Origin: DAIMFL01 sp964372215
GTDB lineage: Bacteria; Pseudomonadota; Alphaproteobacteria; Dongiales; Dongiaceae
Assembly (NCBI GenBank): GCA_964372215.1
Contig: CAYJQC010000037.1
Span: forward strand, 1 to 39,742
Reading direction: 5' to 3'
DNA: 39,742 nucleotides
This document shows positions 16,833 through 26,075 of this stretch, piece by piece; position 1 is the stretch's first letter, and each line of letters starts with the position of its first letter. A model generated the notes under the pieces. That model was not told where the DNA came from. It ran no database searches and worked only from the letters and a program-made list of their open reading frames with translations. The position numbers and the translations under genes were made by a program.

Positions 16833-16857
16833 GGATCGCGCAGGAACGGCGCGATCC
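16833..16857. terminator. Possible bidirectional terminator between DUF1150 and ptsN
   Basis: GGATCGCGC (16833-16841) and GCGCGATCC (16849-16857) form a perfect 9-bp stem with a 7-base loop, ten bases past the ptsN stop. It lacks a T run on either strand, so intrinsic termination is uncertain. Confidence 0.4.
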
Positions 16858-16866
16858 GATCGCGCG

Positions 16867-17331
16867 CTACGCGGCGTGGCTCGCCGGCGATTCGGTGAGC
16901 AGCGCGTAGATCGCGTCGGGCTGATTGGCGCCGCGCAGCTTTTCGCAGACCGAGCGGTCGCGCAGCAGGCGCGAGACCCGGGCCAACGCCTTCAGGTGAT
17001 CGGCACCCGCCGCCTCGGGCGCCAGCAGCAGGAAGATCAGGTCGACCGGCTGTTCGTCGATCGCGTCGAACTCGACCGGCGATTCCAGCCGCGCGAACAT
17101 GCCGAAGAGCTGCTTCAGGCCGGGCAGCTTGCCATGGGGAATGGCGATGCCGTTGCCGACACCGGTGGTGCCGAGCCGCTCGCGCTCCAGCAGCACCTCG
17201 AAGATCTGGCGCTCGGGCAGGCCCGTCGCCTCGGCGGCGCGCTTCGCCAGCTCCTGCAGGACCTGCTTCTTGCTGGTCGCCCGCAGCTTGGCGATGACGC
17301 CTGTCGGATTCAGAAGATCTTCGATTTCCAT
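16867..17331 (-). CDS. ptsN: Nitrogen phosphotransferase EIIA (PtsN)
   Basis: Terminal phosphoacceptor of the PTS-Ntr phosphorelay, with regulatory rather than transport roles (potassium, carbon/nitrogen balance). 154 residues from ATG 17331 (MEIEDLL); the phosphorylated histidine is H66 in GIAIPHGKLPG. A longer open frame to 17442 would overlap the hpf end and has no family match. Last gene of the lptB-rpoN-hpf-ptsN series, its common position across proteobacteria. Confidence 0.96.
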   Translation of the reverse strand: MEIEDLLNPTGVIAKLRATSKKQVLQELAKRAAEATGLPERQIFEVLLERERLGTTGVGNGIAIPHGKLPGLKQLFGMFARLESPVEFDAIDEQPVDLIFLLLAPEAAGADHLKALARVSRLLRDRSVCEKLRGANQPDAIYALLTESPASHAA

Positions 17332-17371
17332 GACGGTACCTCGCGCACGCCGCACCGGCGGCGGCGCCCGA

Positions 17372-17938
17372 TCAGTTTTCCTTGGGCTCGACCCAGCCGA
17401 CGTTCCCGTCGCTGCGCCGATACACCATGTTGAGCTCGCCATGGGCGCTGTTGCGGAACATGATCGCGCCCTCGTCGGCGAGATCGAGCCGCATCACCGC
17501 CTCACCGACGGTGAGCGTTGGAATGTCCGAAGCCATCTCGGCGATCACGACCGGCGCGTCCCCGGCGACGGCTTCCTCGACCGCCTCCTCGGCAGCCGTC
17601 GCCAGCACGTAATGCTGCGCGCGCTGCATCTCGATCTCGGCACGGTGATGGTCGCGCAGGCGACCCTTGTAGCGGCGCATCCGCTTGGCCACCTTGTCGG
17701 CCGCGCCGTCATAGGCGGCGTAGGGCTGTTCGGCATTCGCCTGGCCCTGCAGCAGGATGCCGCGCCCGACATGGACCGAGATCTGAGCATGATAGAGATG
17801 GGCTTCGCGTGACAGCACCACCGTCGCCTCGATCGGGTTGCCGAAGTACTTGCCGAAGATGCCGTCGAGGCTGTCGGCCACGTGGCTGCGCAACGCGTCG
17901 CCAACGTCGAGCTGTTTGCCTTTGACGGTCAGGAGCAT
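17372..17938 (-). CDS. hpf: Ribosome hibernation-promoting factor, long form
   Basis: Binds the 30S decoding region and pairs ribosomes into inactive 100S dimers in stationary phase. 188 residues: an N-terminal S30AE/HPF domain (1-105; VKGKQLDVGDALRSHV and RMRRYKGRLRDHH), a linker, and a C-terminal dimerisation domain (about 130-188) with LTVGEAVMRLDL, FRNSAHGELNMVYRRSDGN and GWVEP. Long HPF acts without RMF. Lies between rpoN and ptsN as in many proteobacteria. Confidence 0.95.
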   Translation of the reverse strand: MLLTVKGKQLDVGDALRSHVADSLDGIFGKYFGNPIEATVVLSREAHLYHAQISVHVGRGILLQGQANAEQPYAAYDGAADKVAKRMRRYKGRLRDHHRAEIEMQRAQHYVLATAAEEAVEEAVAGDAPVVIAEMASDIPTLTVGEAVMRLDLADEGAIMFRNSAHGELNMVYRRSDGNVGWVEPKEN

Positions 17939-18091
17939 CAGCAGCGATTTCCGGGCTGGTCAGGCGGGCCGCCAAGCCTGATCGGCCAGGGCCCCCGCGT
18001 AAGGCGGCGGACAATACGAATCGCCCATGAGGGAGTCAACTGCGGGATTCCACGGACGCCAACCGACGCCCCCAGAATCTAGGCAATCGCC

Positions 18092-19648
18092 CTACATTCG
18101 CAAGGCTTTGTCGCGCCGGCGCTGGACAGAAGACGAAATCTTCAATGATTCTCGATACTTAGCGACAGTTCGGCGGGCGATATCGATGCCTTCCCGCTTG
18201 AGCAGCTCGACCAGCTGGTCGTCGGAAAGAACCCGTTCCGCGGTTTCCGCGTCGATCAGCCGACGGATATGCGATTTCACCGCCTCAGAGGCATGGCCAT
18301 CGCCCCCGGTGGTATCGGCGATGGCGGCGCTGAAGAAATATCTGAGCTCGTAGAGCCCGCGCGGCGTCAGCAGGTACTTGTTGGCGGCAACCCGGCTGAC
18401 CGTGCTTTCGTGCATGCCGATCGCCTCGGCGATGTCGCGCCGGATCAGCGGCTTCAGATGGGCGACCCCGTGGCGGAAGAAGCCGTCCTGCTGGCGCACG
18501 ATCTCGGTCGCCACCTTGAGGATCGTGGTCGCCCGCTGGTGCAGCGACTTGACCAGCCAGTTCGCCGAATTGAACCGCTCGACGATGTAGTCGCGCTCGT
18601 TCTTGCCGCGCAGCTCGCGGTTGACCCGGGCATAGTAGGCGTTGTTGACCAGCACGCGCGGCAGCGATTCGCTGTTGAGCTCGACGATCCAGCTGCCGTC
18701 GGACTGGCGGTGAATCAGGATGTCCGGCGTGATCGGCGGCGGCGGCGCGTGGTCGAAGGCGAGCGCCGGCTTCGGGTTGAGCGCCTTGATCTCGGAGACC
18801 ATGTCGGCGAAGTCCTCGGCGTCGACCCCGCACAGCTTCATGAGCTGGACCCGCTCGCGGTTCGCCAACAGCTCGAGATTGTCGAGCAGGGTCTGCATCG
18901 CCGGGTCGAGCCGGTTGCGGTCGGCGAGCTGCAGCGCCAGGCATTCCCTGAGGCTGCGGGCGAACACGCCGGGCGGATCGAAGCGCTGCATCTTCCCGAG
19001 CGTCGCCTCGACGCGCTCGACGGTGCAGCCGAGGATCCCGGCCACCGCCGTCAGATCGGCGGTAATGTAGCCGGCCTCGTCGAGCAGGTCGATGAGCTGC
19101 AACCCGATCAGCCGGTCGACCGGATCGGCGAAGTCGAGGCCGAGCTGGGCCAGCAGGTGGTCGCGCAAGGTGATCTCGCCGGCCAGGGTCTGGTCGAGGC
19201 CGGAGTCCTCGCCCGAGCGGCCGCCTTGCCGCCCGCCGGCACCCCAGGCCGATGCGTCGCCGGCACCGCCCGGCACGAACGGCGTCTCGCCGCCGTCATA
19301 GATATTGTCGTGATCGGTGTCGAAGCTGGTGTGCCCGCCGTCGCCGATATGCTCGGCGCGGGCATATTCGTCCATCTCGACGACACGCTCGTCGCCGGCC
19401 GGGCCGCTGCCGCGCTCGTCCGCCGCCCCCTCTCGACTCTCCCCGCCGGCGCCTTCGGCGGCGGTGGCATCGCGTGTCTCGCCATCGCCGTCGGCGCGCT
19501 CGAGCAGGGGATTCTGCTCGAGCTCGCCCTCGACATAGGCGGCGAGATCGAGGTTCGAGAGCTCCAGCAGCTTGATCGCCTGCTGGAGCTGCGGCGTCAT
19601 TACGAGCGTCTGGCTCTGCCGCAGATCCATCCGCTGAGAGACCGCCAT
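18092..19648 (-). CDS. rpoN: RNA polymerase sigma-54 factor
   Basis: Alternative sigma factor for promoters opened by AAA+ activators such as NtrC and NifA. 518 residues from ATG 19648 (MAVSQRMDLRQSQTLVMTP). Region I is the Gln/Leu-rich N-terminus (1-50); region II is an unusually acidic and glycine-rich linker (about 55-145). The core-binding and helix-turn-helix parts follow, and the diagnostic RpoN box ARRTVAKYRE is at about 491-500. It lies 10 bases after the lptB stop, so rpoN is probably translated from the LPS-transport message. hpf and ptsN follow. Confidence 0.97.
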   Translation of the reverse strand: MAVSQRMDLRQSQTLVMTPQLQQAIKLLELSNLDLAAYVEGELEQNPLLERADGDGETRDATAAEGAGGESREGAADERGSGPAGDERVVEMDEYARAEHIGDGGHTSFDTDHDNIYDGGETPFVPGGAGDASAWGAGGRQGGRSGEDSGLDQTLAGEITLRDHLLAQLGLDFADPVDRLIGLQLIDLLDEAGYITADLTAVAGILGCTVERVEATLGKMQRFDPPGVFARSLRECLALQLADRNRLDPAMQTLLDNLELLANRERVQLMKLCGVDAEDFADMVSEIKALNPKPALAFDHAPPPPITPDILIHRQSDGSWIVELNSESLPRVLVNNAYYARVNRELRGKNERDYIVERFNSANWLVKSLHQRATTILKVATEIVRQQDGFFRHGVAHLKPLIRRDIAEAIGMHESTVSRVAANKYLLTPRGLYELRYFFSAAIADTTGGDGHASEAVKSHIRRLIDAETAERVLSDDQLVELLKREGIDIARRTVAKYRESLKISSSVQRRRDKALRM

Positions 19649-19658
19649 GGGAGTCTCC

Positions 19659-20456
19659 CTACAGACTAAATCTTTCGCCCAGGTAAACGCGGCGGACATC
19701 CTCGTCCAGGACGATCTCCGACGGGATGCCCTCGCGCAGCACCACGCCGTCATGGAGGATGTAGGCGCGATCGACGATGTCGAGGGTTTCGCGGACATTG
19801 TGGTCGGTGATCAGCACCCCGATGCCGCGGTCCTTGAGATGGGATACCAGGTCGCGAATCTCGCCGACCGCGATCGGGTCGATGCCGGCGAAGGGCTCGT
19901 CGAGCAGGATGAACTTCGGCCGCGACGCCAGCGCCCTCGCGATCTCGACCCGGCGCCGTTCGCCGCCCGAGAGCGCGATCGCCGGCGCGCGCCTGAGATG
20001 CTGCATCGAGAACTCGGCCAGCAGCTCGTCGAGCCGCGCCTCGCGCCGTTCGCGCGAGGGCTCGACGATCTCCAGCACCGCGCGAATGTTGTCCTCGACC
20101 GACAGGCCGCGGAAGATCGACGCCTCCTGCGGGAGATAGCCGATGCCGAGGCGGGCGCGGCGATACATCGGCAGGTCGGTGACATCGGCACCGTCGAGCT
20201 CGATGCTGCCGGAGTCGGGCCGGATCAGGCCGGTAATGATGTAGAAGCAGGTGGTCTTGCCGGCGCCGTTCGGGCCGAGCAGGCCGACCACCTCGCCGCG
20301 ATGCAACGACAGCGACACACCGCGCAGCACCGGCCGCTTGCGGAACGATTTGCCGAGATTTTCGGCGATCAGCCCGCCACCCGGCTCGGCCGGCGCCGCC
20401 GCGCCGTTGGCGTCTCGGCGCGGCACATCCTCGGCGGCTCCGCCTCCGTTGCTCAT
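19659..20456 (-). CDS. lptB: LPS export ABC transporter ATP-binding protein
   Basis: Cytoplasmic ATPase that with LptFG extracts LPS from the inner membrane. 265 residues; Walker A GPNGAGKTT at 61-69, Q-loop at Q110, signature LSGGERRR at 162-169, Walker B FILLDE at 182-187, switch histidine H219 in ITDHN. About 28 residues of low-complexity Gly/Ala/Pro sequence precede the family domain; ATG 20456 is the best start, and no closer one is obvious. It follows lptA by 14 bases and precedes rpoN. Confidence 0.96.
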   Translation of the reverse strand: MSNGGGAAEDVPRRDANGAAAPAEPGGGLIAENLGKSFRKRPVLRGVSLSLHRGEVVGLLGPNGAGKTTCFYIITGLIRPDSGSIELDGADVTDLPMYRRARLGIGYLPQEASIFRGLSVEDNIRAVLEIVEPSRERREARLDELLAEFSMQHLRRAPAIALSGGERRRVEIARALASRPKFILLDEPFAGIDPIAVGEIRDLVSHLKDRGIGVLITDHNVRETLDIVDRAYILHDGVVLREGIPSEIVLDEDVRRVYLGERFSL

Positions 20457-20470
20457 GTCGACATCGCGGT

Positions 20471-21394
20471 TCACTGCGTTCCTAGCTCCGGCTTGCGGTC
20501 CGGAATGATCAGCGTGTGCACTCGGCCGTCCGATGATCCGCCGGCGGCGTTCGATCCACCGGTGGCGCTGGGATTGCCCGTCAGGCGGCTGACCCCGGTC
20601 TTCAGGTTGATCTCGGCGGAATCGCCGTTCAACTGGTTCTCGCCGCGGGTGATCTTGACCCCGCCGGTCAGGGTGGCGATCTCCCGGTCGAGATTGTAGA
20701 CCGCCTTGGCGGCGCGAACGACCTCCGCCGCGGTGGTCAGCAGGACATTGCCCTCGGCTTCGACCTGATAGATCCCCGAGTCGGCGGCGCCGCCGCTCTG
20801 GCCGTCGCCGCGCAGATAGCCGGTCAGCCGGTCGGCCTCGATCCGGCGGTCGCCCTCGACCGCCACGGCGTCGCCGCGCGCGACGATGACGCGCCGCTGG
20901 TCCCAGTATTCCAGGCTGTCGCGGGCGGTGACGGTGGCCTTCGCGGTTTCGGCCCGCAGATCGCGCCCGGTCACCAGCATCACCGCCTTGTCGATGTCGT
21001 ACACCGCGCGGTCGCCGGAGACGGTGCTGTCCTTGGAGACGAGCCGGACGTTGCCGTCGGCCTCGATGCTGTAGACCTCGATCTTGCCGTCGGCGCCCTC
21101 GCGGTAGCGCGCGGTCAGCAGGTCGGCGCTGACCGACATGTCGCCGCGCGCGGCGCGCGCATTGCCGCGCGCCAGGTACAGCTTTTCGTCGCGGCGCCAT
21201 TCGATGCCTTGTTCGGCGGTCACCTCGAGCGGCAGGTCCGAGTCCCCGAGATCGACGCTGCCCAGCGACTGCGCCGCGGCGGGCGGCGCCAGGACCGCCA
21301 GGCCCCACGGCGACGGTCCGAGAGCCAGCGTCGCGAGCGCCGCGGCCAGGATCGCCAGACGGCGTGTCGGAACCAGCGGTGCGCGCGACCTCAT
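20471..21394 (-). CDS. lptA: LptA/OstA family periplasmic LPS transport protein
   Basis: Periplasmic bridge component that carries LPS between membranes. 307 residues with a signal peptide (basic start MRSRAPLVPTRR, hydrophobic core, PPAAAQ cleavage region near residue 41). It is longer than E. coli LptA (185 residues) and carries more OstA-type beta-jellyroll repeats: WRRDEKLYLARGNARA, VTARDSLEYWDQRRVIVARGDA and the NQLNGDSAEINLKTG segment. ATG 21394 overlaps the lptC stop by 4 bases (ATGA). Confidence 0.92.
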   Translation of the reverse strand: MRSRAPLVPTRRLAILAAALATLALGPSPWGLAVLAPPAAAQSLGSVDLGDSDLPLEVTAEQGIEWRRDEKLYLARGNARAARGDMSVSADLLTARYREGADGKIEVYSIEADGNVRLVSKDSTVSGDRAVYDIDKAVMLVTGRDLRAETAKATVTARDSLEYWDQRRVIVARGDAVAVEGDRRIEADRLTGYLRGDGQSGGAADSGIYQVEAEGNVLLTTAAEVVRAAKAVYNLDREIATLTGGVKITRGENQLNGDSAEINLKTGVSRLTGNPSATGGSNAAGGSSDGRVHTLIIPDRKPELGTQ

Positions 21395-22071
21395 CCGTCC
21401 ACCCCATCGGCCGCGCCGTTGGCCGGCACCTCGTCGGGATTGATGACCAGGCGCGCGCGACCGCCGAACAGGATGCGCTTGCCGTCGTCGCTGACCCGGA
21501 AGCTGTCGGCGTGCAGCTCGCCCGCCGGACCCTGCGCCGCCACCGGCGCGTCGCCCGAGGCGACGCCCTCGGCCAGGTTGACCTGGGCGCGGTCGGTGTG
21601 CATCTCGAAGCCGCGATCGTGAAAGAGGCTGACCGAGCCGGCGAGATCGAGGATCTCGCTCTTGCGCAGGAAGCTGCCGGAATCTGCGGTGAGCGCGATC
21701 CACGCGCCGCTTTCCAGGGTGATGTCGGCCTTGGGCTGGCTGAGCTCGATCAGGTCGGCATTCTCGCCCGCCTGGGTCACCAGCTCGGCGGTGACGCTGT
21801 ACGGCCGGTTCTTTTCGTCGATTCCGTCGAAGCGGGCATTGACCATGTTGAGCGATTCGATCTGTTCCGGCGCCAACAGGGCGGTGTCGATGCGAATCCG
21901 GGTCTCGTCGAGATTGAACTGCGACCACACCGCGAGCAGCACGACGAGGCCCGCCGCCAGGGTCGGCAGCAGCAGCTTCATCGCCGTGACGAAACGGGTA
22001 TAGCCGTAGCCGGGCCGGCGCGACGCGGCGCGGCGGACGAGAAGCGGCGGGATCTGGGTTGCCTCGGCCAT
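21391..22071 (-). CDS. lptC: LPS export protein LptC
   Basis: Bitopic inner-membrane protein that receives LPS from LptBFG and hands it to LptA. 226 residues; cytoplasmic N-terminus, one transmembrane helix at about 31-47 (LLPTLAAGLVVLLAVW), then a periplasmic jellyroll with NARFDGIDEKNRPYSVTAE, typical of alphaproteobacterial LptC. ATG 22071 is preferred over the open frame to 22128. Starts 33 bases after the kdsD stop and overlaps lptA by four bases. Confidence 0.93.
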   Translation of the reverse strand: MAEATQIPPLLVRRAASRRPGYGYTRFVTAMKLLLPTLAAGLVVLLAVWSQFNLDETRIRIDTALLAPEQIESLNMVNARFDGIDEKNRPYSVTAELVTQAGENADLIELSQPKADITLESGAWIALTADSGSFLRKSEILDLAGSVSLFHDRGFEMHTDRAQVNLAEGVASGDAPVAAQGPAGELHADSFRVSDDGKRILFGGRARLVINPDEVPANGAADGVDG

Positions 22072-22103
22072 CGGCTGGGTTCTGGCTGTGTGCGCTGATC
22101 GGC

Positions 22104-23117
22104 TCAGGCGACGCCGGCGCGCAAGCAATCGTGGACGTGGATCAAGCCGACCGGCCGGCCGCCATCGACCACGAACAGGCTGGTGAACGGCCGCGGGCTC
22201 TGGTTCATCTGGGCCAGCGCCTCGGCGGCCAGCGCCTGCGGCCGGATCGACTTCGGCTTGCCGGTCATGACGTCGCCGGCGCGGCGCTGGAGCAGGCCGT
22301 CCGCCATGTGGCGGCGCAGATCGCCGTCGGTGATGATGCCGACCAGGCGGCCGGCGTCGTCGACGATGCCGACGCAGCCGAAGCTTTTCGTGGTCATCTC
22401 CAGGATCGTATCGGCCATCGTCGTATCGGGCCGCGCCAGCGGCAGTTCGGCCGGTCCGTGCATGATGTCGGCGACGCGCATCAGACGCCGCCCGAGATGG
22501 CCGCCGGGATGATAGGTGCGGAAGTCGTCGGCGGTGAAGCCCTTGCGCTCGAGCAGCGCGATCGCCAGCGCGTCGCCGAGCGCCAGCATCATCGTGGTCG
22601 AGGTGGTCGGCGCCAGGCCCATCGGGCAGGCCTCGGCGGCCTTCGGCAGCACCAGCGCGATGTCGGCGGCCTCGGCCAGCGGGCTGTCGCGCCGCGAGGT
22701 CATGGCGATCAGCGGGATGCTGAAGCGGCGGCTATAGGCGATGATGTCGGCCAGCTCGGGCACCGCGCCGGAGTTCGACAGCGCGATCACCGCGTCGTCG
22801 TCGGCGATCATGCCGAGATCGCCGTGGCTGGCCTCGCCGGGATGGACGAACAGGGCCGGCGTGCCGGTCGAAGCGAGGGTCGCGGCGATCTTGCGCGCGA
22901 CATGGCCGCTCTTGCCCATGCCGGACACCACCACCCGGCCGGTGATCCCGGCGAGCCGGACGACCGCCTGGGTGAAATCGCCGTCGAGCGCCGCCGCCAG
23001 GGCGCCGAGCGCCGCCGCCTCGGCCTCCAGCACGCGCCTGCCGGCCGCCAGCTCGGCCGCATCGGGCCCGCGGCGCGGCGGCGCGTCGGGCTGTTCGGCT
23101 TTCGACGGGATGGTCAT
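22104..23117 (-). CDS. kdsD: Arabinose-5-phosphate isomerase (KpsF/GutQ family)
   Basis: Converts ribulose 5-phosphate to arabinose 5-phosphate, the first step of KDO synthesis for LPS. 337 residues from ATG 23117: an SIS domain (about 45-185; VSGMGKSGHVARKIAATLASTGTPA and the SNSGAVPE loop) and two CBS domains (about 210-268 and 278-335). The spot after the SIS domain, TYHPGGHLGRRL, is family-specific. Upstream spacing AGGTGCGACCC suits the ATG. Adjacent lptC, lptA and lptB make this an LPS operon. Confidence 0.95.
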   Translation of the reverse strand: MTIPSKAEQPDAPPRRGPDAAELAAGRRVLEAEAAALGALAAALDGDFTQAVVRLAGITGRVVVSGMGKSGHVARKIAATLASTGTPALFVHPGEASHGDLGMIADDDAVIALSNSGAVPELADIIAYSRRFSIPLIAMTSRRDSPLAEAADIALVLPKAAEACPMGLAPTTSTTMMLALGDALAIALLERKGFTADDFRTYHPGGHLGRRLMRVADIMHGPAELPLARPDTTMADTILEMTTKSFGCVGIVDDAGRLVGIITDGDLRRHMADGLLQRRAGDVMTGKPKSIRPQALAAEALAQMNQSPRPFTSLFVVDGGRPVGLIHVHDCLRAGVA

Positions 23118-23220
23118 GGGTCGCACCTCAGGAACGGGCCGCACCGGGCGCCGCCGGCGGCGGCGGCCAGCGGACGCTGGCGGGCGATTCGGCCGAACCT
23201 CCCGGCGCCTTGCCAAGGCT

Positions 23221-23242
23221 CTGAAACGATACGGAGTTTCAG
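23221..23242. repeat. Perfect inverted repeat in the kdsD leader
   Basis: CTGAAAC (23221-23227) and GTTTCAG (23236-23242) are separated by 8 bases, giving a centre-to-centre spacing of about 15, as for a dimeric regulator. It falls just downstream of the predicted start of the kdsD transcript, an operator-like place. No regulator is identified. Confidence 0.45.
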
Positions 23243-23259
23243 TACAGTCCGCCCCTCGG

Positions 23260-23289
23260 AATATGCCCCGCGCCGGGGCCGAGCGTCAA
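23260..23289 (-). promoter_or_regulatory. Probable promoter of the kdsD-lpt-rpoN series
   Basis: Minus strand TTGACG (23289-23284), 18 bases, CATATT (23265-23260). Start expected near 23253, about 135 bases before the kdsD ATG. It lies between the rnd stop and kdsD. Confidence 0.5.
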
Positions 23290-23340
23290 TTGCACCGGCT
23301 GGCGACAGCCGGCGCGGCGCAGCGGCGCGATTCCGGCGGG

Positions 23341-23964
<624 letters not shown>

Positions 23965-24056
23965 CGGCCGGTCTCCGCCGGGATCGGCCGCCTGGCTGGC
24001 CGCAGGGGTGCAGGGGGAGCCGGCAGGGTGGCTAGCGGGGCCGCCGGCGGTCGTGA

Positions 24057-24143
24057 TGGTGCCCAGGAGAAGACTCGAACTTCCACGACCTTTCGGCCAC
24101 AGGTACCTGAAACCTGCGCGTCTACCAATTCCGCCACCTGGGC
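24057..24143 (-). tRNA. tRNA-Leu(CAG)
   Basis: 87 bases on the minus strand with encoded CCA. The acceptor GCCCAGG pairs perfectly with CCTGGGC. Anticodon stem CAGGT/ACCTG with loop TTCAGGT, anticodon CAG (plus-strand 24107-24109). The long variable arm (TGGCCGAAAGGTCG) marks a class II tRNA. It decodes CUG, the major leucine codon here. Confidence 0.95.
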
Positions 24144-24157
24144 ATCAGAGGCCCGCA

Positions 24158-24185
24158 TATGTAGACAGGCCCTGGTCATTGTCAA
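24158..24185 (-). promoter_or_regulatory. tRNA-Leu promoter
   Basis: Minus strand perfect TTGACA (24185-24180), then TACATA (24163-24158) after 16 bases. The start would fall about 8 bases before the mature tRNA 5' end at 24143, a typical distance. Confidence 0.65.
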
Positions 24186-24314
24186 CCGGGTTCTGGCTGC
24201 GGCTTTTGGGGCTGCCAGCCGCCGTGCAGGCGTATTATAAGCGTCCGGTCCGCGCCGCTCCGGCAGGCATCCGGGAACCACGCGCGGGCGATCCAGGGCA
24301 GGGAGAACAGCCTC

Positions 24315-25256
24315 ATGGCGGCGCGCGTCATCACCGTATTCGGCGGCTCCGGGTTCATCGGCCGGTATCTGGTCCAGCAACTGGCCCGACGCGGCTGGAT
24401 CATCCAGGTCGCCGTGCGGCATCCCGACGCCGCGCTGTTCCTGAAGCCGCTCGGCGATGTCGGCCAGATCACCCCGATCGCCGCCAGCCTGCGCCACGAA
24501 GGCTCGATCGCCGCGGCGGTCGCTGGCGCCGATGCGGTGATCAATCTGGTCGGCATCCTGTACGAGCGCGGCCGCCAGAGCTTCGCCGAAATCCATGCCG
24601 AGGGGGCGCGCCGGGGGGGGGGGGGGGCGCGCGCCGCCGGCGCCGCGCGGCTGGTGCAGGTCTCGGCGATCGGCGCCGATTCGGCCTCGCCCTCGGACTA
24701 TGCCCGCTCCAAGGCCGCCGGCGAGGCCGCGGTCGCCGCGGCCTTTCCGGGCGCCAGCATCGTGCGGCCGAGCATCGTGTTCGGCCCGGAGGACGGTTTC
24801 TTCAACCGCTTCGCGGCGATGGCGCGGGTGTCGCCGGTGCTGCCGCTGGTCGGCGGTGGCCGGACCCGGTTCCAGCCGGTCTATGTCGGCGACGTGGCCG
24901 AGGCGATCGCGCGGATCGTCGACGATTCCGCGACTGCGGGCCGGACCTACGAGCTCGGCGGGCCGCGGGTCTACAGTTTCAGGGAGCTGCTCGAGCTGAT
25001 GCTGGCGGTGGTGCACCGGCGCCGCCTGCTGGCGCCGCTGCCGTTCTGGGCCGCCAGCCTGCAGGCCGCCTTTCTCGAGCTGCTGCCGGTGCCGCCGCTG
25101 ACCCGCGACCAGGTCCGCCTGCTGCAGCGCGACAACGTGGTGGCGGCCGGCGCCCCCGGGCTGCGCGAGCTCGGCATCGCGCCGAGCGCGGTCGAGCTGG
25201 TGATTCCGACCTATCTCGACGTCTATCGGCCGGGCGGCCGCTACGTGCGGGCGTGA
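24315..25256 (+). CDS. NDUFA9-like NAD-dependent epimerase/dehydratase family protein, with a suspect poly-G segment
   Basis: Atypical short-chain reductase of the complex I NDUFA9 type, found in most alphaproteobacteria and related to the mitochondrial accessory subunit. 313 residues; Rossmann motif VFGGSGFIGRYL at 8-19, then INLVGILYERGRQSFAEIH, VQVSAIGAD, YARSKAAGEAAV (the Y-x3-K pair) and VRPSIVFGPEDGFFNRF. At about residue 100 the protein reads ARRGGGGARAAG, where relatives have a helix such as ARRVAEAARAAG; this is a run of 15 G in the DNA (24613-24627) with the frame kept. The run is probably a base-calling artefact. ATG 24315 has CAGGGAG before it. Confidence 0.88.
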   Translation: MAARVITVFGGSGFIGRYLVQQLARRGWIIQVAVRHPDAALFLKPLGDVGQITPIAASLRHEGSIAAAVAGADAVINLVGILYERGRQSFAEIHAEGARRGGGGARAAGAARLVQVSAIGADSASPSDYARSKAAGEAAVAAAFPGASIVRPSIVFGPEDGFFNRFAAMARVSPVLPLVGGGRTRFQPVYVGDVAEAIARIVDDSATAGRTYELGGPRVYSFRELLELMLAVVHRRRLLAPLPFWAASLQAAFLELLPVPPLTRDQVRLLQRDNVVAAGAPGLRELGIAPSAVELVIPTYLDVYRPGGRYVRA

Positions 25257-25268
25257 GCCGGCGGGCGC

Positions 25269-26075
25269 CTACCAGCCGCGAACATAGACCAGGTAGAGCA
25301 GCCCGCCGCCGAGCACCAGGCGGTAGAGCACGAACGGCGTGAAGCCGGCACGCTTCAGCCAGGCCATCAGGATGGCGATGGCGACGAAGCCGGCGATCGC
25401 CGAGAAGCCGACGGCGAGCAGCGCCGCGTGCATCATCTCGGCATTGCCCTCGCGCACGACCTGGTAGCCCTTCCAGATCCCGGCGGCGCTGATCGCCGGG
25501 ATCGACAGCAGGAACGAGAAGCGCGCCGCCTCCGCCCGCTCGTAGCCCATGATCCGCGCCGCCACCATGGTGACGCCGGAGCGGCTGGTGCCGGGGATGA
25601 AGGCCAGGCACTGGGCGACGCCGACGAACAGCGCCTGGCCCCAGGTGACGTGCTCGAGCCGGCGCACGGTGAGCGCGGTGCGGTCGACGATGTACAGCAC
25701 GACGGCGTAGCCGATCATCGCCCAGGCGACCACCTCCATGACCCGCAGCCGGTCCTGCAGGTACTTGTCGACGAAATAGCCGACGGCGAGCGCCGGGATG
25801 GTGCCGATCAACAGGTAGAGCGCGAGCCGGCCGCCGGGATCGAGCCGGCCGGCCGCCAGCTTGCCGACGCCGACCAGCATGCGTCCGACATCGCGCCAGA
25901 AATAGACGAGCACGGCGAGCAGCGTGCCGATATGGGTGGCGACGTCGATCGCCAGGCCCTGATCCGGCCAGCCGGTCACGATCGGGACCAGGATCAGGTG
26001 GCCGGAGGAACTGACCGGCAGGAACTCGGTGAGGCCCTGGACGATGGACAGCACCAGGATCTGCAGCAGGGACAC
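25269..26075 (-). CDS. uppP: Undecaprenyl-diphosphatase (UppP/BacA)
   Basis: Inner-membrane phosphatase recycling undecaprenyl pyrophosphate for peptidoglycan and O-antigen synthesis. 268 residues, about eight transmembrane helices. Both active-site motifs are present: GLTEFLPVSSSGHL (E17; 22-26) and FIPGTSRSGVTM near residue 160. GTG 26075 is the start matching the family N-terminus (SLLQILVLSIVQG); GGAG lies about 11 bases upstream. Converges on the NDUFA9-like gene and is divergent from gltD. Confidence 0.96.
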   Translation of the reverse strand: MSLLQILVLSIVQGLTEFLPVSSSGHLILVPIVTGWPDQGLAIDVATHIGTLLAVLVYFWRDVGRMLVGVGKLAAGRLDPGGRLALYLLIGTIPALAVGYFVDKYLQDRLRVMEVVAWAMIGYAVVLYIVDRTALTVRRLEHVTWGQALFVGVAQCLAFIPGTSRSGVTMVAARIMGYERAEAARFSFLLSIPAISAAGIWKGYQVVREGNAEMMHAALLAVGFSAIAGFVAIAILMAWLKRAGFTPFVLYRLVLGGGLLYLVYVRGW

